In this document: positions 55,978 to 64,000 of the stretch, piece by piece
How the letters are laid out: the number at the start of each line of letters is the position of its first letter
How positions within the stretch are numbered: the first letter of the stretch is position 1
Source of the DNA: Prauserella marina
GTDB lineage: Bacteria; Actinomycetota; Actinomycetes; Mycobacteriales; Pseudonocardiaceae
Assembly (NCBI RefSeq): GCF_002240355.1
Contig: NZ_CP016353.1
Coordinates: 1,662,501 to 1,726,500 of the forward strand
Direction: 5' to 3'
Length of the DNA: 64,000 nucleotides
Notes under the pieces: generated by a model
The model's database searches: none
Told to the model about the DNA's origin: nothing
What the model saw: only the letters and a program-made list of their open reading frames with translations
Made by a program: the position numbers and the translations under genes

Positions 55978-56766
55978 ATGGGCAACGACGTCCACCGGCC
56001 GAGTCAGCCGATCCTCGTGCTGGGCAAGGCGCGACGCGTCATCGACGCGGTCGCCTGCACGCGCGGCGGCGCGACTTCCCGCGAGGTCCAGCAGACGACC
56101 CGGCTCCCGGCGAGCACGACGACCCGGCTGCTCCAGAACCTTGTCGCCGAAGGGTTTCTCGATCTCGTCGACGGCAAATACCACATCGGACTCGGCGTCC
56201 TGCGCTGGGCGCACACCCGCAGGTCGGGTTCGCAGCTGGCCGAGCTGGCCCAGCCGCATCTCGGCGAGCTCCGCGACGAGACGGGCGAAACGTCCGTGCT
56301 GTTCGTCAGACAGGACAACACCCGGGTGCTGATCGGGATCGCCGAGACCCGGCACGAGGTGGTGCGGCTCGTCAGTGTCGGCCAGGTCATGCCGCTGCAC
56401 GCGGGCTCGGCGGGCAAGGTCTTCCTCGCCTTCGACGAGCACGCCCGGGCACAGGCACTCGATGGTCAGCTCACCGCCTACACGCGGGCCACCATCACCG
56501 ATCCCGAGCTGCTGCGTGCCGAACTGGCCACCGTCAAGGCGAGCGGCCGCGCGATCAGCGTCGCGGAGCGGGACACCGGCACCGCCTCGATCAGCGCCCC
56601 GGTCAGAAGTCACGCGGGGGCCCTCACGGCCGCCATCGGCATCGGCGTTCCCGAGCAACGCTTCACCGATGCCAACAGGGCGGCGTGGATTCCCAGCGTC
56701 GTCGCCGCGGCAAGGCGGCTTTCGGAGAACCTTGGATACCCGCACGAGGAGGAAGCAGATGGGTGA
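55978..56766 (+). CDS. IclR-family transcriptional regulator
   Basis: About 262 residues. An N-terminal winged helix (residues 10-75, CTRGGATSREVQQTTRLPAS followed by TTTRLLQNLVAEGF) is followed by the IclR effector domain (80-255, with MPLHAGSAGKVFLAF and SISAPVRSHAGAL). It heads an operon with an ABC importer and a CoA-transferase, each overlapping the next. It probably senses the acid taken up or its CoA ester. Confidence 0.92.
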   Translation: MGNDVHRPSQPILVLGKARRVIDAVACTRGGATSREVQQTTRLPASTTTRLLQNLVAEGFLDLVDGKYHIGLGVLRWAHTRRSGSQLAELAQPHLGELRDETGETSVLFVRQDNTRVLIGIAETRHEVVRLVSVGQVMPLHAGSAGKVFLAFDEHARAQALDGQLTAYTRATITDPELLRAELATVKASGRAISVAERDTGTASISAPVRSHAGALTAAIGIGVPEQRFTDANRAAWIPSVVAAARRLSENLGYPHEEEADG

Positions 56767-57577
56767 CAGTGACGTCACCGCCGTGGAGCTGCGTTCGGTC
56801 ACGATGTCCTACCGGGCACGAGACGGCGACTACACCGCGGTGTCCGATGTGGACTTGAGTGTCGAAAGGGGACGGTTCGTCTCGGTCGTCGGGCCGACGG
56901 GCTGCGGAAAATCCACCCTGCTCAACGCCGTCGCGGGGCTGCTCCCGCCGTCGTCGGGCTCGGTGCACATCGACGGGACACCGCTGCGCGGGCTCAACCG
57001 CAAGGCCGGGTACCTGTTCCAGCAGGACGCCCTGCTGCCGTGGAAGACGGTTCTCGACAACGTCGCGTTCGGACTCGAACTGCGGGGGACCGGCAAGCAG
57101 GAACGCACCGAGCTGGCGCGGGACTGGATCAAGAGGGTCGGTCTCGCCGGTTTCGAGAACGCCTACCCACACCAGCTTTCCGGAGGTATGCGCAAGCGCA
57201 CCGCCGTGGCACAGAGCTGGATCGGGGACCCGCCGATGCTGTTGATGGACGAGCCGTTCGGCGCGCTCGACGTGCAAACGCGACAGGTCATGGAAAACGA
57301 GCTGCTGACGCTGTGGACGGGCAGCGAGAAGACGGTCCTGTTCGTGACCCACGACCTCGACGAGGCGATCTCCCTTTCCGACGAGGTCGTGCTGCTGTCG
57401 GCTGGGCCGGGAAGCACGATCGTCGGCAGCTACCAGGTCGATCTTCCCCGGCCGCGCAACCTGCTCGACATCAGGACGGAGCCCGCGTTCACCGAGATCT
57501 ACCGGGCCATCTGGTCGGACCTGCGAAACGAGGTGATGAAGACCTATGAGCGCATTGCGGCAGGACAAGCGGGCTAG
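56759..57577 (+). CDS. ABC importer ATPase, NitT/TauT (SsuB) type
   Basis: A 272-residue ATPase: Walker A GPTGCGKST, signature LSGGMRKRTAVAQ, Walker B LLMDEPFGALD and the switch His in FVTHDLDEA. The ATG at 56759 overlaps the IclR stop. It energises the permease encoded next, which begins 32 bp before its end. Confidence 0.92.
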   Translation: MGDSDVTAVELRSVTMSYRARDGDYTAVSDVDLSVERGRFVSVVGPTGCGKSTLLNAVAGLLPPSSGSVHIDGTPLRGLNRKAGYLFQQDALLPWKTVLDNVAFGLELRGTGKQERTELARDWIKRVGLAGFENAYPHQLSGGMRKRTAVAQSWIGDPPMLLMDEPFGALDVQTRQVMENELLTLWTGSEKTVLFVTHDLDEAISLSDEVVLLSAGPGSTIVGSYQVDLPRPRNLLDIRTEPAFTEIYRAIWSDLRNEVMKTYERIAAGQAG

Positions 57578-58412
57578 TTCAAGGCTGTCGAAGGACGCCG
57601 AGGTTCCCCGCTCGAAGCGGAAACCGCGCAGGCGGCGGCCAGCCGTCCTGATCAGCCAGATCGCCGTCGCGGTGATCATCGTCGCGGGCTGGGAGTTGTG
57701 TGCCCGAACGGGGATCGTCGACGAGTTCTTCTTCTCCAAGCCATCCGACATCGCGCAGCGGGTCGGAGAGTGGTTCTCCACCGGCATGATCTGGGAGCAC
57801 CTTGAGGTCACGCTCGTCGAGGCGGGGCTGGCGCTGGTCATCGGTGGCGTACTGGGATTGTTGATCGGGTTCCTGCTGGCGAGGGTGGAGTTCATCGCCG
57901 CCGTCTTCGATCCCTACATCAAGATCCTCAACTCGCTGCCCAGGGTCGTGCTGGCTCCGATCTTCCTGCTGTGGTTCGGACTCGGCATCTGGTCCAAAGT
58001 GGCCTTCGGGGTCACGCTCGTGTTCTTCATCGTGTTCTTCAACACCTACCAGGGCGTTCGCGAGGTCGACAGGGTCCTCGTCGACAACGCCAGGATGCTG
58101 GGAGCGAAGGAAGGTCAGCTCGTCAGGCACGTACTGTTGCCGAGCGCGCTCACCTGGATCTTCTCCAGCCTGCACATCAGCGTCGGGTTCGCCATCGTCG
58201 GTGCCGTCGTCGGGGAGTACCTCGGCGCGTCGAAGGGCGTCGGTTATCTGATCTCGCAGGCTGAGGGAACGCTCGATACGACGGGGGTGTTCACCGGCAT
58301 GGTCGTGCTGTCGGTCGTGGTGCTCATCGTCGACGTCATCGTCAACAGGGTCGAACGCTATCTGCTGCGCTGGAAACCGGCCCGCGGCATGGACATCGCA
58401 GGAGGTCAATGA
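57546..58412 (+). CDS. ABC importer permease, NitT/TauT (SsuC) type
   Basis: A 288-residue membrane protein with about six transmembrane segments after a basic N-terminus (KRKPRRRRPAVL). The EAA-type coupling loop is seen in DNARMLGAKEGQLVRHVLLPSA. It overlaps both neighbours and forms the channel of the importer. Confidence 0.9.
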   Translation: MSALRQDKRASSRLSKDAEVPRSKRKPRRRRPAVLISQIAVAVIIVAGWELCARTGIVDEFFFSKPSDIAQRVGEWFSTGMIWEHLEVTLVEAGLALVIGGVLGLLIGFLLARVEFIAAVFDPYIKILNSLPRVVLAPIFLLWFGLGIWSKVAFGVTLVFFIVFFNTYQGVREVDRVLVDNARMLGAKEGQLVRHVLLPSALTWIFSSLHISVGFAIVGAVVGEYLGASKGVGYLISQAEGTLDTTGVFTGMVVLSVVVLIVDVIVNRVERYLLRWKPARGMDIAGGQ

Positions 58413-59449
58413 TGATCAGGACGGTCAAGCGGGTGGTCGCGCCCTTGCTGGCGCTCGCCCTCGTGCTCAGCGCGTGTCAGGCGAAACCGGGGGAGAGGTC
58501 CGAAGGCGGCGAGATCACCATCGGGATCGGCGGTCAGCCGCTGCTGGTGTACCTGCCGACCACGCTGGCGAGGGAACTCGGCTATTACGAGGAGGCCGGG
58601 CTCACGGTCAACCTCGAAGACCTACAGGGTGGCTCGAAGGCACTACAGGCGTTGCAGGGCGGCAGCGTCGACGTGGTGAGCGGCTACTACGACCACGCCA
58701 TCCAGATGGCGGCGAAGGACCGCGAGGTGCGTTCCTTCGTGACCATGCTGCGGTATCCGTCCATTGTGCTCGCGGTGTCGCCCAAGGCGAGCAAGCCGAT
58801 CGATTCGGTCGCCGATCTCGCCGGTGCCAACGTCGGCGTCACCGCACCGGGTTCCTCCACCGACTTCTTCCTCAAGTACATGCTCGACAAGGAAGGTCTC
58901 GCCCCGGACGCGGCGACGGTGCAGGGCATCGGAGGCGACGCGGGCGCGGTCACCGCGATGGAGCAGGGCAGGGTCGACGCGGCGGTGATGATCGACCCCG
59001 CGTTCTCGTTGCTTGGCCAGCGGGTCGGCGAGGACAACGTCAAGGTGCTCACCGACACCCGCACCGCGGAAGGCGTCCAGGAGGACTTCGGCGTGCCGAC
59101 CTACCCTGCCGCCGTGTTGTACTCGACGGGAACCTGGCTGGAGAACAACGAGGAGAACGCTCGCAAGCTGGCCGGGGTGATCGTGAAGACACTGGAGTGG
59201 ATCGATCAGCACTCCGCCGAGGAGATCGCCGACCGGATGCCGGCCGAGTACTCGCAGGGCAACCGCGAGGTGTACGTCGAATCGATCGCCAAAGCCAAGG
59301 ATGCCTACTCCAAGGACGGGGTCATGCAGGCCGACGGCGCCGAAGCGGTCCGGTCCGTGCTGGCCCAGTTCGACAAGGAGATCGCGGGAGCCGACATCGA
59401 TCTCGCCGGTACGTACTCCAACGACTACCTGCCGGCGAAGGAGGGCTGA
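58409..59449 (+). CDS. ABC importer substrate-binding lipoprotein, NMT1/SsuA type
   Basis: A 346-residue lipoprotein: lipobox LVLSAC with Cys about residue 24, then a periplasmic-binding fold with LARELGYYEEAGLTVNLED and GANVGVTAPGSSTDFFLKYM. The family binds sulfonates, nitrate, pyrimidine precursors or aromatic acids. The linked CoA-transferase suggests a carboxylic acid. Its stop overlaps the CoA-transferase start (TGATG). Confidence 0.92.
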   Translation: MMIRTVKRVVAPLLALALVLSACQAKPGERSEGGEITIGIGGQPLLVYLPTTLARELGYYEEAGLTVNLEDLQGGSKALQALQGGSVDVVSGYYDHAIQMAAKDREVRSFVTMLRYPSIVLAVSPKASKPIDSVADLAGANVGVTAPGSSTDFFLKYMLDKEGLAPDAATVQGIGGDAGAVTAMEQGRVDAAVMIDPAFSLLGQRVGEDNVKVLTDTRTAEGVQEDFGVPTYPAAVLYSTGTWLENNEENARKLAGVIVKTLEWIDQHSAEEIADRMPAEYSQGNREVYVESIAKAKDAYSKDGVMQADGAEAVRSVLAQFDKEIAGADIDLAGTYSNDYLPAKEG

Positions 59450-60651
59450 TGCCCGGTCCGCTCGACGGAATCCGGGTACTCGAACTCGGCTCGTTCATCG
59501 CGGGCCCCTTCGCCTGCCGGTTGCTCGCCGACTTCGGCGCCGACGTGCTGAAGGTCGAACGGCCGGGCAGCGGTGACGAGCTGCGGCGCTGGCGCCGCCA
59601 CGGCGACGAGGAGACCTCGTTGCTGTGGCGGGTGCTCGCGCGCAACAAGCGCTCGCTCGCCGTCGACCTGCGCACGGACTCCGGAAGGGACCTGGTGCTC
59701 GACCTCGTCGAGCATTGCGATGTCGTGGTGGAGAACTTCCGGCCGGGAACGCTGGAGAAGCTGGGCCTCGCCCCGGACACCCTTCGTGAGCGCAGGAAGG
59801 ATCTGGTGCTGGTGCGGGTGTCCGGCTTCGGGCAGACCGGGCCGCTTTCCGGGCAGGCCGGGTTCGGAGGGGTCGCCGAGGCACTGGGCGGCCTGCGGGA
59901 GCTGACCGGGCATCCGGACCGGCCGCCGACGAGGGTCGGCATCTCACTCGGCGACTCTCTCGCGGGATTGCACGCCGCGTTCGGCGCGGTGATGTCGTTG
60001 CTTGGCAGGGAGCGCGCGAACGGCGGCGCAGATGGCGAAGATGTTGACGTCGCGCTGTACGAGTCGGTGTTCAACCTCATGGAGTCGCTCGTTCCCGACT
60101 ACGACGTCCACGGGGTGCTGCCTTCCCGATCGGGCAGCAGGGTGCCCGGCGCGGCGCCCTCTGGCAGCTTTCCCTGCGAGGGAGGGCAGTGGGTGGTGAT
60201 CGGAGGCAACGGGAACGCCATCTTCCCCCGGCTGATGAAGGCCATCGAACGGCCGGACCTCGCGGCCGACCCCGAACTGGCGGGCAACGAGGGGCGCGTA
60301 CGGAGGGAGGACGAGCTGGACGCCGCGATCAGCGCGTGGACCTCGGCCAATGACATCGGCCACGTGCTGGCCACCATGGCGGACAACGGGGTACCGGCGG
60401 GCCCGATCATGACCGCGGCCGACATCGTCTCCCACCCGCATTTCGCGGCAAGGGAGATGGTCACCAGCCAGCGGATCGGAGACCGCGACGTCGCGTTTCC
60501 CGGTGTGGTCCCCAAACTGGCGAGGCGGCCGGGCGCGACCAGGTGGGCAGGTCCCGAACTCGGTCAGCACACCGAGGAGGTGCTCGGCGAGCTGCTCGGG
60601 ATCGGCGGCGGGGACGTGACAGCGCTGCGCGAGCGCGGCGTCGTGGGCTGA
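59449..60651 (+). CDS. Family III CoA-transferase without Asp at the usual position
   Basis: A 400-residue CaiB/BaiF protein: VLELGSFIAGPFACRLLADF, VVENFRPGTLEKLGL and VRVSGFGQTGPLSG are intact. Where most members have YD or FD with the catalytic Asp, it reads AGFGGVAEALGGL, with Gly; an Asp occurs later in GISLGDSLAGLH. Some large subfamilies share this feature, so it may still be active. As the last gene of the IclR/ABC operon it probably activates the imported acid. Confidence 0.88.
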   Translation: MPGPLDGIRVLELGSFIAGPFACRLLADFGADVLKVERPGSGDELRRWRRHGDEETSLLWRVLARNKRSLAVDLRTDSGRDLVLDLVEHCDVVVENFRPGTLEKLGLAPDTLRERRKDLVLVRVSGFGQTGPLSGQAGFGGVAEALGGLRELTGHPDRPPTRVGISLGDSLAGLHAAFGAVMSLLGRERANGGADGEDVDVALYESVFNLMESLVPDYDVHGVLPSRSGSRVPGAAPSGSFPCEGGQWVVIGGNGNAIFPRLMKAIERPDLAADPELAGNEGRVRREDELDAAISAWTSANDIGHVLATMADNGVPAGPIMTAADIVSHPHFAAREMVTSQRIGDRDVAFPGVVPKLARRPGATRWAGPELGQHTEEVLGELLGIGGGDVTALRERGVVG

Positions 60652-60657
60652 GACCGG

Positions 60658-60685
60658 GCCGGTGCGCGGAAACCCGTGCACCGGC
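60658..60685. terminator. Hairpin between convergent CoA-transferase and asnB
   Basis: GCCGGTGC (60658-60665) pairs with GCACCGGC (60678-60685); the loop side can extend by CGG with CCG after one mismatch. Confidence 0.65.
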
Positions 60686-60692
60686 TTCCGGC

Positions 60693-62621
60693 TCAGAGCT
60701 TGACCGGGTACTGCGGCTCGGGGATCTCCGGCTTGATCCGGTTCTCGATGAAGATCCCGTGCCACAGCATGAAGACCAGCAGTGCCCACAGCCGCCTGCT
60801 GTGGTCGAGCGTGCCCTGCCTGTGCTCGTCGAGCAGCGCCTGCACGGCGGTTTTGTCGAGCAGGTGGCCCGTCTGCGAATCGGCGATGATGCCGCGAGCC
60901 CATTCGTACATCTCGTCGCGCAGCCAGGCCCGCACGGGAACGGGGAAACCGAGCTTGCGGCGGTTCAGCACGTGCGAGGGCACGATCTCGGCGAGCGCGC
61001 GGCGCAGCGCGTACTTCGTCGTCTCCTTGGTGATCTTTTCCTCAAGCGGGATCGTGGTCGCCGCGCGGAAGACCTCGCTGTCGAGAAAGGGCACCCGCAG
61101 TTCGAGCGAGTTGGCCATCGTCACCTTGTCCGCCTTGACGAGGATGTCGCCGCGAAGCCAGGTGAACAGGTCGACGTGCTGCATGCGCGCGACCGGGTCC
61201 CAGCCCTCGGAAAGCCGGTACCAGGGCGCTGTCACGTCCTGGTGCCCGACGCCCTCGGTGAACGTGCGCAGTACGCGCCGGAGCTGGTCGTCGCGGAAGA
61301 TGCGCGCGTTGCCGTAGTAACGCTCCTCCAGGGTGAGCGCGCCCCTGCGGAGCAGGTCCTTGCCTCGGGTGCCCTCGGGAATCTTCGTGGAGACCTTGCC
61401 GAGCAGCTTGCGCACGCCGCCGGGCACCTTCTCGAACGGCGCGAGCGACAGCGGCTCCCGGTAGATCGTGTAGCCGCCGAACAGCTCGTCCGAGCCCTCG
61501 CCGGAGAGCACCACCTTCACGTGTTTGCGGGCCTCGCGGGCGATGAACCACAGCGGGATCAGCGCGGGGTCGGCGACCGGATCGTCGAGATACCAGACGA
61601 TGAGCGGCAACGTGTCCATCATCTCGTCGGCCGTCACCGTGCGGACGATGTGCTTCACGCCGATCGCCGCCGCCGACTCGGCCGCGACGTCGACCTCCGA
61701 GTACCCCTCCCGCTCGAATCCGGTCGTGAAGGTGATCAGGTTGGGGTTGTGTTCCTTGGCCAGCGCGGCGATCGCGGTCGAGTCGATGCCGCCGGAGAGG
61801 AACGAACCGACGGTGACGTCGGCGCGCATGTGCTTGGCGACGGAGTCGCGCATCGCGTCGGCGATGTCCTTGTACAGCGCGTTCGCCTGCGCGGGGCCGT
61901 TGACGGGCTTCGGGCGGAACTCGGGGTAGAAGTAGCGCTCGATGTCCGGCTCGCCGCCGGGGCTGACGGTGAACGACGTACCGGACTCGATCCTCCTGAT
62001 CCCCGTGTGCAGCGATTCCGGTTCGGGGACGTATTGCAGAACCAGATAGTGCTGCAACGCGGTGCGGTCGAGTTCTTCCTCGACGCCCAGCGTTTCCGAA
62101 AGGTCGAGCAGGCTCTTCTTCTCACTGGCGAAGGCGATCCCGCCGGGGCCCGAGGAGTAGTACAGCGGCTTGATACCGAACGGGTCGCGCGCGCCGAAGA
62201 CCGTTTTCCGCTCGGAATCCCAGATCAGGAACGCGAACATGCCCCTGAGCCTGGAGACGGCCGAGGCTCCCCAGTGGTGGTAGGCGGCGACGATCGCCTC
62301 GGTGTCGCCCTCTGTGGCGAACTTCGCACCGAACTGCTCGGCCAGTTCCTCGCGCAGTTCGAGGTAGTTGTAGATCTCGCCGTTGAAGTTGATCGTGTAC
62401 CGGTGGGGATTTTCGGGAGGTCCCCAGGTCAGCGGCTGGTGTGAGTGTTCGACGTCGATGATGGCGAGCCGGTTGAAGCCGTACACGACCTCGCCTTCGG
62501 CCCAGGTGTCGGTTTCGTCGGGGCCGCGATGGCGCTGGCAGTGCAACGCACCGCCGACGGCGGAACGAGCGCTCGCAGCGTCATTTTCACTGGCACACAC
62601 CAGTCCGAGCAGGCCGCACAC
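60693..62621 (-). CDS. asnB: Glutamine-dependent asparagine synthetase-like amidotransferase (AsnB/LtsA type)
   Basis: A 642-residue class II amidotransferase. Cys2 (MCGLLGLV) is the glutaminase nucleophile; RHRGPDE and NFNGEIYNYLELR complete that domain (1-215). The synthetase domain has the PP-loop FLSGGIDSTAIAAL near residue 285 and SGEGSDELFGGY. In mycobacteria and corynebacteria the homologue at this locus (AsnB/LtsA) amidates meso-diaminopimelate of peptidoglycan, a likely role here. It is divergent from ctaC across 169 bp, in the conserved backbone order. Confidence 0.95.
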   Translation of the reverse strand: MCGLLGLVCASENDAASARSAVGGALHCQRHRGPDETDTWAEGEVVYGFNRLAIIDVEHSHQPLTWGPPENPHRYTINFNGEIYNYLELREELAEQFGAKFATEGDTEAIVAAYHHWGASAVSRLRGMFAFLIWDSERKTVFGARDPFGIKPLYYSSGPGGIAFASEKKSLLDLSETLGVEEELDRTALQHYLVLQYVPEPESLHTGIRRIESGTSFTVSPGGEPDIERYFYPEFRPKPVNGPAQANALYKDIADAMRDSVAKHMRADVTVGSFLSGGIDSTAIAALAKEHNPNLITFTTGFEREGYSEVDVAAESAAAIGVKHIVRTVTADEMMDTLPLIVWYLDDPVADPALIPLWFIAREARKHVKVVLSGEGSDELFGGYTIYREPLSLAPFEKVPGGVRKLLGKVSTKIPEGTRGKDLLRRGALTLEERYYGNARIFRDDQLRRVLRTFTEGVGHQDVTAPWYRLSEGWDPVARMQHVDLFTWLRGDILVKADKVTMANSLELRVPFLDSEVFRAATTIPLEEKITKETTKYALRRALAEIVPSHVLNRRKLGFPVPVRAWLRDEMYEWARGIIADSQTGHLLDKTAVQALLDEHRQGTLDHSRRLWALLVFMLWHGIFIENRIKPEIPEPQYPVKL

Positions 62622-62790
62622 GCGTCTTCACACACCTTTTCCGGTCGTCGTCGGTGTTCGAAGCAGCAAGTATGTGGCAAGGGCGGCGGGGTTCGCTCGT
62701 TGGGGCGCGGCCATACCCCTTGGACAGCGAGGCCGCATATCTCAGCTAGGCTCCCGCTGACAGAAAGAACGGGCGAGGAGGCATCGCGGA

Positions 62791-63735
62791 GTGGGCGTCA
62801 CTAAGCGCACCCCGGGTTCACGACCGGGCAAGGTCGCCAAGATTGCCGCACTCGCCGGGCTGGTCGCCATCACGGCGACCGGATGCTCCGGCGAAGAAGT
62901 GCTGCGGTTCGGCTGGCCGGAAGGCGTCACACCGGAAGCCGACCACATGCGCACGCTGTGGACGTGGACCGTCGTCGCGGCACTGGCCGTAGGCGTCCTC
63001 GTGTGGGGCCTGATCTTCTGGACCGTCGCGTTCCACCGGAAGAAGAAGGGCTCGACGGAGGCACTGCCCCGGCAGTTCCAGTACAACGTGCCACTCGAAC
63101 TCTTCTGTGTGGTCGTACCCGTCGTCATGGTGTGCGTGCTGTTCTTCTTCACCGCCACCACGGAGAGCAAGGTTCTCGCCAAGGAGCCCGATCCCGACGT
63201 GACCGTCGACGTGATCGGATTCCAATGGAACTGGGAATTCGCCTACCCCGACTCGGAGACCCCCGACGGTGAGCCGGTCTCGACGGTCGGCAGTTCGAGC
63301 GAGATCCCGCTGCTCGTTCTCCCGACCGACAGGGTGATCCAGTACAACCTGCGGTCCACCGACGTCATTCACTCGTTCTGGGTCCCCGAGTTCAACTTCA
63401 AGAGGGACGTCATTCCGTTCCCCGAGAAGAACAACCAGGACAACGCCTTCCAGAACACCATCGACAGGGAAGGTGCCTTCGTCGGCCGCTGCGCCGAGCT
63501 GTGCGGCACCTATCACGCGATGATGAACTTCGAGGTGCGCGCGCTGTCACCCGACAAGTTCGACCGCTACATGGAACTGCGGACGCAGGTCAACGAGCAG
63601 ACGGGGCAGCTCAACACCGCTGCGGAAGCGCTGAGCGCCATGCAGGATGAAGGCTGTGGCGAGCTGTGCAGCCCGACCGCGACGACCACGCAGCCGTTCG
63701 CGACGGACCGCACGCTGCGGACCGCCACCGGCTGA
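62791..63735 (+). CDS. ctaC: Cytochrome c oxidase subunit II
   Basis: A 314-residue aa3-type oxidase subunit. Lipoprotein-like signal (ITATGCSGEE), two transmembrane helices (about 58-80 and 100-122), then the cupredoxin domain. The CuA site is His in DVIHSFWVPEF plus GRCAELCGTYHAMM with two Cys, His and Met. It receives electrons from the bc1 complex supercomplex. GTG start with GAGGAGG upstream. ctaF follows. Confidence 0.97.
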   Translation: MGVTKRTPGSRPGKVAKIAALAGLVAITATGCSGEEVLRFGWPEGVTPEADHMRTLWTWTVVAALAVGVLVWGLIFWTVAFHRKKKGSTEALPRQFQYNVPLELFCVVVPVVMVCVLFFFTATTESKVLAKEPDPDVTVDVIGFQWNWEFAYPDSETPDGEPVSTVGSSSEIPLLVLPTDRVIQYNLRSTDVIHSFWVPEFNFKRDVIPFPEKNNQDNAFQNTIDREGAFVGRCAELCGTYHAMMNFEVRALSPDKFDRYMELRTQVNEQTGQLNTAAEALSAMQDEGCGELCSPTATTTQPFATDRTLRTATG

Positions 63736-63802
63736 GCCCTCGGGTCCAGCGCACAGTTTTCAAGTGAGGTCATAGGACAGTGAGATCGGTGAGGACGCGT
63801 TC

Positions 63803-64000
63803 ATGAAGGTCGAAGCCCGGATTTTCGACATCGTCACGGTCTTTGGTTTCCTCGTGGCGATCGTCTACGCGGTGATGACGGGGACGATGACCCGAGATGG
63901 TGTCGAGCCCATCGGCACGGTGGCGTTGATCCTCACCGGTTCACTCGCCTTCCTCGTCGGCAGCTACTTCCGCTTCGTCGCCCGACGGATCGAGACGCGG
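63803..64000 (+). CDS. ctaF: Cytochrome c oxidase subunit IV, CtaF (cut by the window end)
   Basis: The first 66 codons of the actinobacterial four-helix subunit IV. MKVEARIFDIVTVFGFLVAIVY opens the first helix, and a GTVALILTGSLAFLVGSYF helix follows. It lies 67 bp after ctaC on the same strand, as in other actinobacteria. The remaining half is outside the window. Confidence 0.93.
   Translation, partial: MKVEARIFDIVTVFGFLVAIVYAVMTGTMTRDGVEPIGTVALILTGSLAFLVGSYFRFVARRIETR

Noticed and set aside
58474-60651. A 725-residue protein covering the binding protein and CoA-transferase
   Set aside because: Its first half is an off-frame reading of the lipoprotein gene; the CoA-transferase has its own ATG at 59449 overlapping the lipoprotein stop.
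60543-62444. A 633-residue open frame antisense to asnB
   Set aside because: It is the shadow of a high-GC gene on the other strand; it has Arg/His/Val-rich composition and no domain.

Overview
The window comes from a high-GC actinomycete, most likely of the family Pseudonocardiaceae. The evidence is the base composition, the many GTG/TTG starts, a DUF3558-type lipoprotein, and the housekeeping order erpA ... adoK-asnB-ctaC-ctaF, which mycobacteria share (Rv2204c to Rv2199c, from memory). About 52 kb of secondary-metabolism DNA sits between erpA (left edge) and adoK (53.2 kb). It is a complete-looking type II polyketide cluster for a heavily glycosylated anthracycline.

Layout. 0-3 kb: end of erpA, a secreted beta-propeller protein, a family III CoA-transferase and two gene relics. 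3-12.6 kb: aklavinone-11-hydroxylase-like FAD monooxygenase, an O-methyltransferase, self-resistance (UvrA-like protein, TetR regulator, DrrA/DrrB exporter), a TylF/MycF-like sugar O-methyltransferase and a metK copy. 12.8-29.6 kb: MycE-like and N,N-dimethyl methyltransferases, a glycosyltransferase with a haem-less P450-like partner, RdmC/DnrK-like tailoring enzymes, and the aglycone enzymes (AknG-like methyltransferase, AknH/SnoaL cyclase, anthrone oxygenase, ketoreductase, aromatase, SDR plus SnoaL2-like pair). The same stretch holds a bicovalent flavin sugar oxidase and an unexpected glutaryl-CoA-dehydrogenase homologue. 29.6-36.8 kb: four tandem glycosyltransferases, a second P450-like activator and a SARP regulator. 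37.5-46 kb: deoxysugar genes (aminotransferase, 2,3-dehydratase, two 4-ketoreductases, 5-epimerase, nitrososynthase, C-methyltransferase) plus a ring cyclase. 46-52.8 kb: one translationally coupled operon for acyl-CoA carboxylase, KS-alpha, KS-beta, ACP, DpsC-like KSIII and AT. 52.9-64 kb: chromosome backbone (adoK, asnB, ctaC, ctaF), itself carrying a DUF3558 lipoprotein, two inverted arrays of a 21-bp repeat, and an IclR / NitT-TauT transporter / CoA-transferase operon.

Working model. The carboxylase supplies malonyl-CoA. KSIII and AT prime the minimal PKS with a non-acetate (probably propionyl) starter. KR, aromatase, cyclases, anthrone oxygenase, carboxyl methyltransferase and AknH-like cyclase give an aklavinone-type aglycone. 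The RdmE/RdmC/DnrK-like enzymes, and perhaps the SDR/SnoaL2 pair, oxidise it further. Five glycosyltransferases attach sugars that should include an N,N-dimethylaminosugar, a 3-C-methyl-3-nitro (or nitroso) sugar and an O-methylated 6-deoxyhexose. This recalls the decilonitrose-bearing anthracyclines (arugomycin, viriplanin, decilorubicin group). dTDP-glucose synthase and 4,6-dehydratase genes are absent and must come from elsewhere in the genome.

Regulation is unusually legible. Heptamer pairs on an 11-bp period, often with a TCTAG core, lie about 50-60 bp before many start codons (candidate SARP boxes). A GTAC-N3-GTAC palindrome recurs at four intergenic regions (candidate TetR operator). 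The SARP gene and drrA contain TTA codons.
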